A DNA stretch of 64,000 bases from Aquatica leii (lineage: Eukaryota > Arthropoda > Insecta > Coleoptera > Lampyridae): assembly GCA_035610365.1 (NCBI GenBank), contig CM069432.1, positions 281,302,709 through 281,366,708 of the forward strand, written 5' to 3'. Made by a program: the position numbers and the translations under genes. The stretch's first letter is position 1; every line of letters begins with the position of its first letter. Below, piece after piece: positions 12,130 to 23,298 of this stretch. Below the pieces are notes generated by a model. The model was not told where the DNA came from, ran no database searches, and saw only the letters and a list, made by a program, of their open reading frames with translations.

Positions 12130-13546
12130 ACTTAATGAACGCGTAAAAAATAAGATTGATACATTACGCGCCGACATACAGGAAATCAAGTTAGAAAACG
12201 CAAAACGCTAACCTGAAAAAGGAAAATAAAACCCCGAAAAAGCAGAATACGGAATTCGAGAAACAAATGGAGATCATGGGAAAGAAAATACGGAAAAACC
12301 AAATGAATCAGACCTAACTATTAAAAAAAATATACGGAAAACACGAAGAGAAATAAATATCGAAATAAATATGGAGAATGAAACGAGAGTTGTGAGAAAA
12401 ATAGGAATCAAACCGCAAAATTGAGCCACACTAAGACCAGTTTTAATAGTTTGTATCAGGAAATAAGAAAAGTGCTAAAACTCGTTACGCTTAAAGAAAG
12501 TGATGTAATGAAAAACTATAGTAAACAAGTACAGGAACAAAGGAAACAATTGGTCACGTACATGAAAGAAGCGAGGGCTAAAGGACAAAAAACAATTCTA
12601 AGATACAAAAGTTACATTATCTAACAAAAAAAAAGAAAGACAGAATTATGGAAGAACGGTAAGCGAGAGATTGCCAATAAATAAAAATGAAAATGCAAAA
12701 AATAGAAAGAAAGTGAAGAAGAGTAAAGAGTGTAACAGCAAACAAAAAACCGATAAATATAGGAAAAGGCGATGGAACAAACACAATGAAAAAAGGAAAC
12801 GCAAAGATGATGATAAAGCTAAAAATGAAATAGATATACGTAAGATCATAAATAGAAACAAGGAAAAAGTAATCAAAAAGAAAGAAAAAAACGAGAAAGA
12901 GGTGATAAATATATGCAACTGGAATGTAAGAAGCAGTACGGGCAAAGAAAAAGAAATGATACAACAAATTATAGAAATACTAGAAATCACGGAAACAAAA
13001 AAGAAAGGAAAATGTATAAAGAAAACACATAAAGGATACTGGAGTGAAGTAGAGGAGAAACAGAGCGCAAAAGAAAGAGAGGGCCTGATAATTGTCCTAA
13101 ATAGACTAAAGGACGTGATCTAAGAAGAAAATGTAAATGAAACAACATTAACGGTAAAAATAAAACGTTTATACGACGAAATATAGACAATAATAACAGC
13201 ATATGGAGTAAATGATGACGCAAGAAAAGGAGGAAAAAGACAAGTTCTTTGGAGAGATGCAATAATATAAGAAAATAGAAAAATGGACAAACATTTAGAC
13301 GATAAAATAGGAAAAGCGGGAAAATATTTAATCTAATGAAGGCAACCAATCAACGAAAACATCGTTGAAGGGCAGCTCAGATAGAATAATTAAAAAAGAA
13401 GACCAAGAATAAAATGGATTGATAACATAAGCAAAGAAGTCGAGAAAAAAGAAATGACATGGGAAGGAATACGAAAACTAACACATGATAGGAAACAATG
13501 GGGACAGAAGTGCAAGATTCAACTCAGCCAGTATTACATCTAAAGA
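12130..13546 (+). pseudogene. LINE with ORF1 and endonuclease start, RT deleted
   Basis: A-rich plus-strand sequence. Around 12370-12625 is an ORF1 segment ('YSKQVQEQRKQLVTYMKEAR'), typical of Lys-rich ORF1 proteins of insect LINEs. Around 12900-13120 is the start of an AP endonuclease domain ('ICNWNVRSSTGK', 'ILEITETKKKGK', 'YWSEVEEKQSAKEREGLII'). By 13390-13545 the sequence has jumped to the extreme C-terminus of such elements ('RPRIKWIDNISKEVEKKEMTW', shown in part; then 'RKLTHDRKQWGQKC'). The rest of the endonuclease and the whole RT are missing, so the copy has a large internal deletion. Antisense frames here are only mirror images of A-rich DNA. Confidence 0.7.
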
Positions 13547-14635
13547 TTGAAAAGCCTAAGACTAAGAAGAAGACTTTCGTTTTTGACTTTGAAAAAAAAC
13601 AGCACGTGAACTAACGCTATGCCGATCGAGATCTACATTTTAACTAACGTGGACCATCTTCGTTAGTAATGGTTAAACCAACTTTGAATTTTAGCTAGGA
13701 TAGCTTCGCTGGGGTAAAAATTCAGTTCTATTTTACGACGCGATTTAATTTCCTCGTATTGTCACAGCAAGTTGGGTTACCTCCACGTGACTGCGACCTC
13801 GGGATTTGTTAAATATTTTCCAAGTATGGCTGTCTTTGGCTCGATATACTAAAACGTGTACGGATGCAAGAATTAAACCCAACATAAGTTTTAATTGACT
13901 AGTTTGGAGTTAAGATTAAGGGATAATTGACACAGCTGTGATTGTATCAGTGAAAAAGTCAGTTACATTCTTTTTATAATAATCATCGAATATCCTATTA
14001 TCTTATTACATTTTCATAAATTTTAGAAGATTGGTTTGGATATCCCATTAGCTAATTGCATGTCAGGAAAAACCGTAAAAAACTTTTTTTTATCTTATAA
14101 TTTGTGTTGGTGCATGAGCAACTTAAATATATATGTAGTCACGATTAATTCATGCAGATTTGCTTATGCAGGGGAACGTGGGGGATTCTTGACCAGCAGG
14201 TAATGAAGATCACTTCACTTTTAAACTGAGGCCCTTAAATTTTGAATTAAGGACATAAGTACCTTCTAGCAAAAACAAGCAGTGTATTTGTGTTTTGGTG
14301 TTTTGGCATCTAATTTGAGGCGCACTCTTTTAAGCTATAAAAAAGCAAAAAGCCTTTAATCTTGTTCAGTTGTAAAAAAAAGTATGTAAACGATGTAATT
14401 TATAGTACGTATCGCAAAACCTGTCAATTTTCTAAATAGAAATTCTAACCTGAAAAAATGTTGTACAAATGACTGCGGGTAATTGCAAACCAAATTCTTG
14501 TGGTAATGGCAACCACTGGTCGCGATTTACCCCTATAGCATTATTAGATAGTTTTACTTATTTTACTTAATTTTAATTTGAAATACCTTACGGATCTTTA
14601 CAGACTAGACTGCGAAGACTACAAATCATACAGAG
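13547..14635. other. Non-coding stretch, nothing recognised
   Basis: About 1.1 kb with no coding remnant, tandem repeat or RNA gene that I can support. Confidence 0.4.
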
Positions 14636-14639
14636 TCAA

Positions 14640-15162
14640 GAATGGGACGGAAATCTGTATTTTCGGAAGAACAAGCAAAAGAGATAGCTGATCATTTTTA
14701 GCAAAAATGTTTTATGGACTAACTTCTAGAGAATTACGTACAATACGCACCAAAATAAATTTAAATAAAATTTCAATAGAACCTCTCAGACTGCGGGAAG
14801 AGACTGATACTATTGTTTTATAAGAGAAACCCTACTATTAGTCAACGCAAAACCGGAAGTCAGTGTCAACAGAGTGTCCGCTCCACGAGATTGGTCTTTT
14901 TTTGAGTGCCTTGAGATTTTATTGGATAAGTGTAAGTTTGATTCCGGGAACATGTTTAACGTTGGGGACAAAAAAAGGTACGTGCAGTTAGGAGTAGGGA
15001 ACGAGGAAAAACTGTCACCGTAATTTGCACTATGGCTCTCTTATGTTTATTTTTCGTAGACAACGAATGCCACCACTTATGCAGAGGGATGGTCCAGCGG
15101 ATGCTATTTACAGTGTCTCAAAAAACGTTTGGAGTAATGAAACTTGGTTCCTAAGATGGCTT
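14640..15162 (+). pseudogene. pogo/Tigger-like transposase fragment
   Basis: ATG at 14643 starts 'MGRKSVFSEEQAKEIADHF', the N-terminal helix-turn-helix region of pogo/Tigger/Jerky-type proteins. After frame changes come 'FYGLTSRELRTI', 'VSVNRVSAPRDWSFFECL' and 'KVRAVRSRERGKTVTVICTM'; the last is the block around the first catalytic residues ('...SAERG.TVTV...') of the DDE domain. Everything after about 15160 is missing, and an R1-like LINE fragment starts right there. These proteins mobilise pogo-type DNA transposons. The copy is broken by indels and stops. Confidence 0.65.
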
Positions 15163-15164
15163 CA

Positions 15165-16350
15165 ACAGTAAAGTTAACTGTTGAAAACCCAATTTTGCTA
15201 ATTGATTACAGTTACTGTAGTCTTGTTTCAATCCCTATATTTGAATTTTGGAATATTTTTTACGATGATCTCTTATCCATCAAACTACCCACACACATTA
15301 CCTTAACTGCTTACGCAGACGACCTGGCGATTTTTGAATAGCGACGGAATTAGAATACGAAATGAACCAGGCTGTAGAGGCGCTTGACAGTCGGATGAAG
15401 ACAAATGAGCTCCTAGTAGCAGAGAACAAACAGAGGCGCTTGTCTTTAAAGGGAGAAGGCGTATAAGACCTATACGAAGGCATATAAGACCTATACTACC
15501 TGGTGCGGGTAGAAACAAAGGTCAGTATGATGTACTTAAGAGTGACGCCAGGCAGCATTCTAATTTTTGGTTGTCATCTTGGAAGGGTTATGGAGAAGGC
15601 TAGTAAAAGAAAATCGGTTTTGACCAAATTAATGACAATAGTCAAAGGGCCAAACTAAGTTAACAGAAGGATAATCCTGACTACGGTGCTGAATACAGTT
15701 TTGTATGCAGTACCAGTGTGACATAATGTCTTTAAGAATTGAAGATTAAGGAGTGTGGCAGAAAAAATGCAAAGAAGACTGGCCCTGAAGACAACGGCTG
15801 CATATAGGACAATATCTTTGCAGGCCGCCAGGGTACTCGCTAGCATTCCGCTTATATACTTATTGGCAGAAGAGCGCTGTAATGCCAAGAAGGGTATGAC
15901 GACGATAACCAGAAAGGAATTGACGTTCCGAGCTTGACAGACCAGATAGTCAGAATACACTAAAGCAGCCTGGACCAGAGTGCTGATCCCCGACCTACGC
16001 TTGGAGACCTGGATTACCACAGTACATAAGTTTTCACCGGACACGGATGCTTCGGCAATTACCTGGCCGGAATCCGGAAGAAGGATAACCCATCCTGCTT
16101 CCTTTGTGGGGATAATATAGTTTATGCCGAGCATACAGTTTTTATGTGCAGGCAGAGCGCGCAGTGTTACAAAGAAAGTCTAAATTTGGGAAGTAGGTGC
16201 TTGTTGAGATCATGGTCTCCAGTAGGTAGGCTTGGAACGATATCAGTGCTTTTATTGCGGTAATACTGCAGTCGAAAGAAGTGGAATGAAAGAAAAGGTC
16301 TGAGCTAATATAGCGGTAATAAAGTGCTGGTTTTTACTATAGCGATTAGT
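15165..16350 (+). pseudogene. R1-like LINE ORF2, C-terminal half
   Basis: Around 15240-15345 the frame reads 'FWNIFYDDLLSIKLP' and 'LTAYADDLAIFE', the catalytic YADD block of RT. Then come 'EALDSRMKTNELLVAENK' (frame-shifted), 'MQRRLALKTTAAYRTIS' (15770-15830), 'LLAEERC', and at 15975-16100 'VLIPDLR', 'KFSPDTDAS' and 'CFLCGDNIVYAEHTVF', which carries the Cys/His cluster typical of R1-clade C-termini. The order is correct for one element, but at least five frame changes are needed. It adjoins the broken end of the pogo-like gene, so it may have been the insertion that cut that gene. Confidence 0.75.
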
Positions 16351-16734
16351 CGAATGGTCAAGCTCCGTTATACTGAAGGTATTGGGGTTAGTTTAGATGG
16401 GCTATTGTTGAATGTTTACTATTTATGTGTAGGGCATATTTTATTCTATTGAGGTTATGCAAAAGCGAAGAAAGCTATATCGCGTACCACCGTGCATAAC
16501 AGAGCGTGCTAAGGACCACTTGAGCCCGCTGCAGCGGGCCAACGCTCTTATATAATATAAAAAACGTTTGAGTCAGATAGTACAAGCCATCTCACCCGCC
16601 AGTAAAGATAACACTTCACGCCTAATTTTTTATTTATGTTCGCTTTCCAGGCGAATAATGGTATAGTAAGTTACTAGTGTAAATTAACTTAGTCTACGAT
16701 CATGCAGAAATATGTACAACGTTTACAACTAAGG
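16351..16734. other. Possible 3' untranslated region of the R1-like element, with a strong hairpin
   Basis: No coding content. It holds the GC-rich hairpin at 16501-16548 described separately. Position and sequence contrast suggest the LINE 3'UTR. Confidence 0.35.
16501..16548. repeat. GC-rich hairpin with a perfect 16-bp palindrome
   Basis: GCCCGCTGCAGCGGGC (16524-16539) is a perfect palindrome. The outer arms AGAGCGT (16501-16507) and ACGCTCT (16542-16548) are also complementary, so the segment can fold as a two-part stem in otherwise AT-rich DNA. It may be a structural element of the R1-like 3'UTR, where RT recognition would sit. Confidence 0.6.
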
Positions 16735-17268
16735 GATGAAAACTTTTAAGTGCCAATCAAACATAGTATCAATAATTTTCTTACCTTTGAGACAGAAAAT
16801 GATCACGATGTATTACCAACGTACACGGAATACTTGCAAGACCCGACTTTACCCTAAAGGAATGAACGACCCCAAAAGATACAACAAAGTCAAGAGTGAA
16901 GCAGGATCTCTATTCTAAGAAGACAATAACTTGCGTTTGATGGGACTGGAAAGGTGTCGTTTACTGGGAAATCCTGAAAAAGAACAAAGTGGTTAACAAG
17001 CCGATCGACGTAGACAAATCATCCTCCTGCATAAAGCAAACATCGCAAAGATGTGCTGAATAAACTTGACTGAGAGGTTTTTTCCGCATCCTTCAGACCA
17101 ACGAATCCTCTTTTCCGCTCACTATCCGTCCAAATGACAGGACTTAGCTTCGACTACGATAAGGATCTCAAAAACTGGGTCACCAATTTGAAACACGGTC
17201 ATGCGTTTTTTGGCAAAACGGCTAGAAATTGGTCGATAGGAGCAGGTTGTAAACATTGATTGATTTAT
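16735..17268 (+). pseudogene. mariner transposase fragment
   Basis: Scrambled frames read 'LYPKGMNDPKRYNKVKSEAG', then 'WDWKGVVYWEILKK' (16940-16985), 'NKVVNKPIDVDKSSS', and finally 'DYDKDLKNWVTNLKHGHAF' (17152-17205) with 'WSIGAGCKH'. This is the order seen in mariner transposases: the core beta strands ('WWDWKGVVYWE'), then the C-terminal '.DLKNWV..F'. The 'HDNARPH' and 'YSPDLAPSD' blocks with the second and third catalytic Asp are deleted. It is unrelated in sequence to the full-length mariner at 43-44 kb. Confidence 0.65.
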
Positions 17269-17336
17269 TGTTCTTTTTAATAAAAGTTATAAATAATTTC
17301 AGTTGTTACGTTAAAAAGTTGGTAGGTTAAAATATT

Positions 17337-17564
17337 TTGAGTATAAAAATTTTTCAGAGTATGAAAATTGTCCTCGACACGCATCTTTCGTCGGCGTTTG
17401 TCGATTTTTATAAACGCGCATTTTATTCACTTTCCGGTAAGATTTGGTGCAATACAGACGACCTCCGTATTTCTACGCCCAACGAGGTTTTCACCATTAA
17501 GTTATTTCACGCGATTCCACGTGAATCTGTAAATGAATTTTGTGAATATTTAGTGGAAGCTTAG
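17337..17564 (+). other. Open frame of 75 codons, not recognised
   Basis: A continuous frame with somewhat protein-like composition ('YSLSGKIWCNTDDLRISTPN', 'FHAIPRESVNEFCEYL'). It starts without a clear ATG context in the window and ends at TAG. I recognise no family. It could be a transposon remnant or chance, and nothing around it supports a gene. Confidence 0.2.
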
Positions 17565-19568
17565 TCGGTGTAAGTCATTAGATTCTTCTGTATTGGGGGT
17601 TTAATTTGATTCTTTCCTAATTGTTTATAGCGAATTTTCATACCGCCCACAGGTCTCCTTTGCATATTTGGGGAAAAATTTCCATGACGTCACGTTCCTA
17701 TAACTTAACTATTCACACCGTCAAGGGGTTGGAAACCTTCAAAATTACGATTTCTTTTGAGGGGAGCTGCTAACATCAAATGCTACGTTAAATCGAAGAG
17801 AAACGCTGCGCATTTGCTGTCTCAAATGATTGTATGCTTTAAAAACGAAATTTATTTGTGTTGACGTCGTATGTACGTGTTGTCTTAGTTTTAATATTAC
17901 GTTTTAGGTAACACAAGTACGGAATTAGCTAATCCCCTACTGGATAAAACCTAACTGTGAGTATTACATTGTATTGGTCATGTCGATTCTTGACCGTACG
18001 TGCATGTTAGATTAACACAATTAATAATAAGATCAATTTGTGCATCACAAAGTCGTATGCAGTGCGCGTTGAGTCTCTAAGACTTCAATTCTTTTTGTTA
18101 TATACTTATGCGATTTTAAAATTACATTCCTTCTTCGAATGTAAAAGTTTAGACCGAATAGGTCAGTTTTCTGTACGAGGTGTTGCCCAGTATGGGGCGC
18201 AATTTATATTTGGTCCGACCTATGTATGTTTGGGAAAATTTACGTAATTATATTTATGTACCTTCTTCGTCTTCTTTGGAATATTATCTGTGATAAAATA
18301 AATATATATTCTGTGTTATTACTTCTGTCGTTTTTTTGTTCTTTCCCAGCTACGGGTAAAGTTAAACGATATCTCCCTAATTTAATATTTCATCGTTTTG
18401 CGCATTTTTAGATTCAATTTATAATTTCGCACCACAAAGCCTTGCTCATTTTTTTTTGTTACACAAAAACCAGTGTAACACAGCTACTCTAAAAAAGCTG
18501 TAGTATATCAAATGCAGCTTTAATTGCGTTTTAAATAGTGTTTATATTATCATAACGTTGATTAATAACACAAAAAAATCTACTCTCACTCTGAAGTAGT
18601 CCGCATGTTTAGGCTTTGCATTTTTCAAATTTCTAATTGCGGATTAAATTAGTACAAAAAACTTTACGTCATCATTAATTAATAACATAAATAAAAACAT
18701 TTTTTTATAGCAAAATTTACATAAACAACAATCAAAGCTTTAATTGGCTGTACTACTTTTTTTTTCAGTAGCGCATCAAATTACAATCATTTCTAATCCA
18801 GCTACTATACAAAAGAGAATGAGATATCCATTCAGTTGCTGCTACCAATTTCTATTCATTCGATGATTAATGACAAACCGTTTAATATTTAATAGATTCG
18901 TTCATTCAAAAAGTACAAAAAACTTTTTTCTTCGATACTAATTAGATTTGACTGTAATCGATTTTAGCATGGAATGCAAAGGTTCTTTGCAGAACAAACC
19001 GAGTGTGCTGTGAAGATGATTTTGTCAATTAAATATTCTATGCTCGATTGCATTTAATCAAGACAAGTGATTATTTTCACACCATATTTAGCATAGAGTA
19101 TGTAAAGATTACTTGTTGTAAAGCTCTTGATAAAAACTGCATTTTGAGTGGCAACTTCATTAACTTAGGATTATAATTTTTGTACACGCGATTTCTTAAG
19201 AAGATTTTTTTTTAAAAACCATTAATTAAAATTGTTGCGTTTGTCTTTTTGCCACACATTCTGATTACGCTAGATTTATCTGACATATTAATAAACCATA
19301 CAACAAATTACGTTTTATTTTATATTAATTAGACTATCATTAACACTGACGCTTTCTAAAAAGATACTGAATTAATTATGTACCTTTCCAAATCGCTCAT
19401 TTATTTATAACGCATCACAAAACAAAATCGCGTTTATACAATGTTGCAATTTTAATGCTTTTTGTGATTTTCTTCTTCATTCTTTATCTTTTATAAAATA
19501 ATGCACCTATTTAAGCAATTTATTTTACTACATTTTTCAGTATACAAAACGTAACTTAGAAATACATA
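17565..19568. other. AT-rich stretch without recognisable genes
   Basis: About 2 kb of A/T-rich sequence with short frames only (18038-18247, 18226-18411), with no domains seen. Confidence 0.45.
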
Positions 19569-19912
19569 TACACTCATATAAAAAAAAGGGGATGCTAATT
19601 TACACTGAATTCATTGTGTATTGTTACTTGACTATGTATCTATTGTTATTTATTGCTTATTTCAAAACTAATACTGCAAAAATATATTGATTGGACAAAG
19701 TTTAATTTTTCCATTTATTTTAGAAACCAAATTCGAATTAGCGCGTAGCAATAATTTAAGTTTTTCCAATTAGAATTCCGTATATTAAGAAAACAAATCG
19801 TTAAGCACCTTACAGTAAAACAATAACATTTCACTAATCAAAATATATTTTTAAAGTATTGGATTCATTATTTATAAATAAAATCAACAAATGCTTTACA
19901 AACGTTATAAAA
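19569..19912 (+). repeat. Left copy of a long inverted repeat pair (Tc1-like TIR or MITE)
   Basis: Begins TACACTCATATAAAAA and contains 'GCTAATTTACACTG', 'AATTAGAATTCCGTATATTAA' (in part) and 'CACCTTACAGTAAAACAATAAC'-like blocks (quoted in part). The same blocks in the same order occur inverted at 25628-25882. This copy has an extra roughly 90 bp in the middle. See the findings for its relation to the Tc1-like gene between the copies. Confidence 0.65.
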
Positions 19913-20747
19913 AAGGAAGTTATATTTTAAACAATAAAAATATTGTTTTGTTATATATGCATTAATTACCATTTAAGAAATCCTTTTATTCTCACCTTTG
20001 TATAGTGTATATACCTAATACTCTAATAATAATTTTTTTATAATATCATATATATTATATATGTCACTAGAGTTCACAGAAACTTGAACCTAATAATTTT
20101 TTATGAAGTAATGATTTTTTAGTTATGTAATATTTAATAAGAGGAAATAAAAAACTACAATAACAAAACTATCATTAACAATAATAAGTACATTCGCTTC
20201 TTGCAGACAATTACGTATACGTTCAAAAAATTTTCTAGTTATCTATCAACACAAACGCGAGCTGACCTCAGGTCTAACATTAATAAGCATTTCAAACAGT
20301 GTTCGTGAAAAAATAAATTATAATTATAAGTGCAATAATAGTACAAACAAAAGCGGACCCCATCTGGGTTAACACATAAAAAATATTATTTTGAACCAAC
20401 TAACTTATCACAGCCAATAAATATAATCTAGCAAAGCGCCTCAATCCGCACATAGTTTAACAAATGGAAAGTTAAAATCAATCTAACGAAAAGTTCGGTA
20501 AGTCTTCATTTTGAAAAGAATTTCAGACCTTCCAAACGTATCAATCAATGAAGGTATAATGGAATAGAACGCAAGAGAAAAGACAGTTAGAGTTAGACAT
20601 TTACTTGGACACCCGACTTGGATGAGGGCTCTATGTGAATAAGAAGATAAGCGAATGCTAGGCGAGACTCTCACTACTATACCCGTTAATTAATAGAAAA
20701 TCTCACCTGCGCATAGATTGCACTATGTTGATCTACAAGAGGGTCTA
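19913..20747. other. AT-rich stretch between repeat arm and MULE
   Basis: No gene recognised. A 63-codon minus frame (20483-20674) has no recognisable domain. Confidence 0.4.
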
Positions 20748-20753
20748 GGACAG

Positions 20754-20859
20754 TTCGGCGCGGCAGATTCGGCGCGGCTGATTCGGAGCGATGGGATGGT
20801 TCGGCGCGGCTGATTCGGCGCGAGGGGTCAGTTAGGCGCGGCCGATTCGGCAAAAACCT
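20754..20859. repeat. MULE left terminal array, seven 14-bp units
   Basis: Seven units of the form TTCGGCGCGGCNGA, mostly every 14 bp, with two 4-bp insertions that give spacings of 18. They are the inverted counterpart of the right array. This is very GC-rich against the AT-rich flanks. Confidence 0.85.
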
Positions 20860-21293
20860 ATTCGGAAGTTATTTATAAAGAAATAAAAAAAAGTGCTGTT
20901 TTTGCACTTATTTTAAATACTGACAATTTGAAGTCATGTAACTTCATTATTTTTAGCTGAAAATATATGAAATGTCAACCAATTATGCATCCATCCTATA
21001 CAAACGGGTTCGTTGCTACAATTTAGTCCAGTCGAAAGGCAAAAATATGCACTTTTAAAAAAGTTAGCATGTACCTACTGATAAAAAGTCCATCCTTATC
21101 AAAATTAAAAAACTTTTCGATGATTTGTAATTACCAACCCGTTCATATAGGATGTATGCATAATTGGTTAACATTTCATATACTTTCAGCTAAAAATAAT
21201 GAAAGTTACATGACTTCAAATTGTCAGTATGTAAAATACGAGCAAAAAAACAGCACTTTTTTGATTTATTTATAAATAACTGCCGAATAGGTT
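20855..21293. repeat. Foldback (long inverted repeat) inside the MULE
   Basis: The left arm 20855-21010 and right arm 21133-21293 are inverted copies over about 155-160 bp with few mismatches. Paired landmarks are AACCTATTCGG / CCGAATAGGTT, GACAATTTGAAGTCATGTAA / its complement at 21208-21227, and AATTATGCAT / ATGCATAATT. The loop is about 122 nt. It is either a subterminal hairpin that belongs to the MULE or a MITE inserted next to its left array. Confidence 0.8.
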
Positions 21294-21551
21294 AGGTTCA
21301 CATACAATTTTCATATTTACTGACTCTTGGTAGATTTGTACAAGGTACCTACATTCATGACAAATATCGAAACAATCGAACGGCAAATAACAAAATTATA
21401 ACATTCTAAACTCAGGTGTCTTGCTTTTTGAAACCGATAGTAGTTAAATATTGGTATACAAAAAAATAGAAAAAGTACGTAGTCAAAAACATTTATCAAA
21501 TTCATACAAATACAAAATTTACGTAGTCAACAATAACAAAAAATGACACAC

Positions 21552-22971
21552 TTAATTTAGTCCCATCTCAAAATTATGAGCAATTCCTCTTAAGAAATCA
21601 AGGATATTTCTGTTTTGAAAGTCTGTTACTAACCGAAATATCCTTTCATCAGCTTCACGATATTTTCTCAACTTTTGAGGGTGCTGGTGGCCTGCAACAA
21701 TTTGTTCTAAATACAAATCTCGGCCATTTTGGATTTTTTTCAAGGCATCAATAAACCGCCATATTGTTGGGTGGTCCATTCCCAGTTTATTCTGGAGTCT
21801 TCTGTTTGCTGCTTCTGAGTGGTTGTTCGTTCTATCTATTCTTTGCAAAACTCTTTCGTGAAGGTTCCACATTGCCACGCTGAATATGGGAAGTCGCCTC
21901 ATATTTCCTCTTCTTTCTGGTCTGCCAACATAATTATCTTCAAACCAATTCATAACCACTTGCAGTTCATTTGGTAAATCTACCGACAGATGATCAATCG
22001 CCTCATCCAAGTGATCAGGTGGAACATATGCCAAACTCAGAATCATTCTGGCTTGCAAGGCAAAGTCCGGTTCACTGTTATACCTTTGTCTAAATCCCTG
22101 CTGGGCCAAGTGTCTGCAAATTTTGGGCCAGATGAAAGAAGCAGCCACATATCGTAGCTTGAGGAAACTCTTCTTGAAAGGAGCTTACTGCAGCAGCAGA
22201 CCATAAAGCAGCGGTACAACTGCTCCATAAACTTGCGCCAGAACAACGTAAACTTGTGCAAACAAGGGTGGGGCAGATTTGAAAGTTTCATCTACGTATA
22301 CTGTGTGTGTGTTTTCCAAAAATCTGTAAATAAATAATAATGTTAATAATTGGAAACACAAAAAACAAAAACGATATTCATTGAGGAGTGTAAGGCAAAA
22401 CTGGATAGAAATTCGATAATAGATTCAGAACATACCTTATGCTTTGCTCTCTTCCAAAAATGAGAATCCTGCCTTCCACGGGACCACTATCTGCTAGCAA
22501 AAATCTCTCCTCTCTACCGTTCGCACTGTAAGTTGTGTAGTTTTCAGGAATAATCATGCCAACCAAAGATGCAAGTGCGGGTGGGGGTGCATTAATTTGA
22601 TTCCGTTGTCCTCTGACAGTTTTCTTTAACGAAGCAGGTTTGGGCATGGCAGGCTGAGCGGACTGTGTCAAATTACGCACACAATGGTTGATAACCTGGG
22701 CTCTTGGTCCCTGAGATTCTTCAACTCTTCTTTTTATTTGAGTTTTCACTCTATTCACCTCGATTGTGGCAGGTGTTGTGTCGTGAGAATGGTGATTGAA
22801 GCTCTTAATGACTTCTCCGTCCTGCACATAAATCCTGGTCTTACCTCTGTCTTTCTGTTCACATCTATAAAAACCAACCAGTTGGTCGCTACTTAACTTG
22901 TCAAACACATATGAAAATCCATCTTTAATGAATTTCGACTTTTCACGTTTGCTATTGACTTGGTTTGCCAT
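21552..22971 (-). pseudogene. MULE transposase with FLYWCH zinc finger, one intron, internal deletion
   Basis: ATG at 22971-22969 starts a 197-codon frame. Residues about 15-62 are FLYWCH-like ('GFSYVFDKL', 'GFYRCEQ', 'NHHSHD'), but the second zinc-binding Cys is replaced (Gly in 'KDRGKTRIY'). A conserved 'FLLADSGPVEGRILIFGRE' follows. A strong donor GTATGT (22435-22430) and acceptor TTTACAG allow intron 22435-22324. The next exon reads 'YVDETFKSAPPLFAQVY' (first catalytic Asp). About 35 residues including the second Asp block ('DFE') are missing before 'FPQATICGCFFHLAQN'. After one frame change, 22148-21552 encodes the C-terminal part with 'TNNHSEAANRR' (catalytic Glu). The family acts in the nucleus as a cut-and-paste transposase. 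Confidence 0.82.
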
Positions 22972-23298
22972 AACACCAAATAAATTGACTTTAAAACTGT
23001 AGTTCCTTCCTAAAATACAGAAACGTAACTGAAAGAAATTCGCAAAACTTTCCCTTTTATTACAAAAAAAGGATGGTGGATAATTACTGTTCAAGAATGG
23101 CCTTGGTCTATTCAATTTTATCTCTAAACGAGCTCGTTTGAACGTAAGTATGTAGGTACGGCTAATTGCCCTTAATGCTATTATTAGGATGATATAATTA
23201 TAATAATAAGATAAATGAATTTTGGCTAAGAATATTTTTTGCATGTTTCGTATGACTTGTAAGGTATAAAACAAAGAGGCATCGCGCTGACCTGTCTC

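Noticed and set aside
12617..13349. Minus-strand frames of 114-120 codons resembling membrane proteins
   Set aside because: Hydrophobic only because the sense strand is Lys/Glu/Asn-rich LINE ORF1 and endonuclease.
15655..16134. 159-codon minus-strand frame
   Set aside because: Mirror of the R1-like C-terminal region, which has recognised motifs on the plus strand in the right order.
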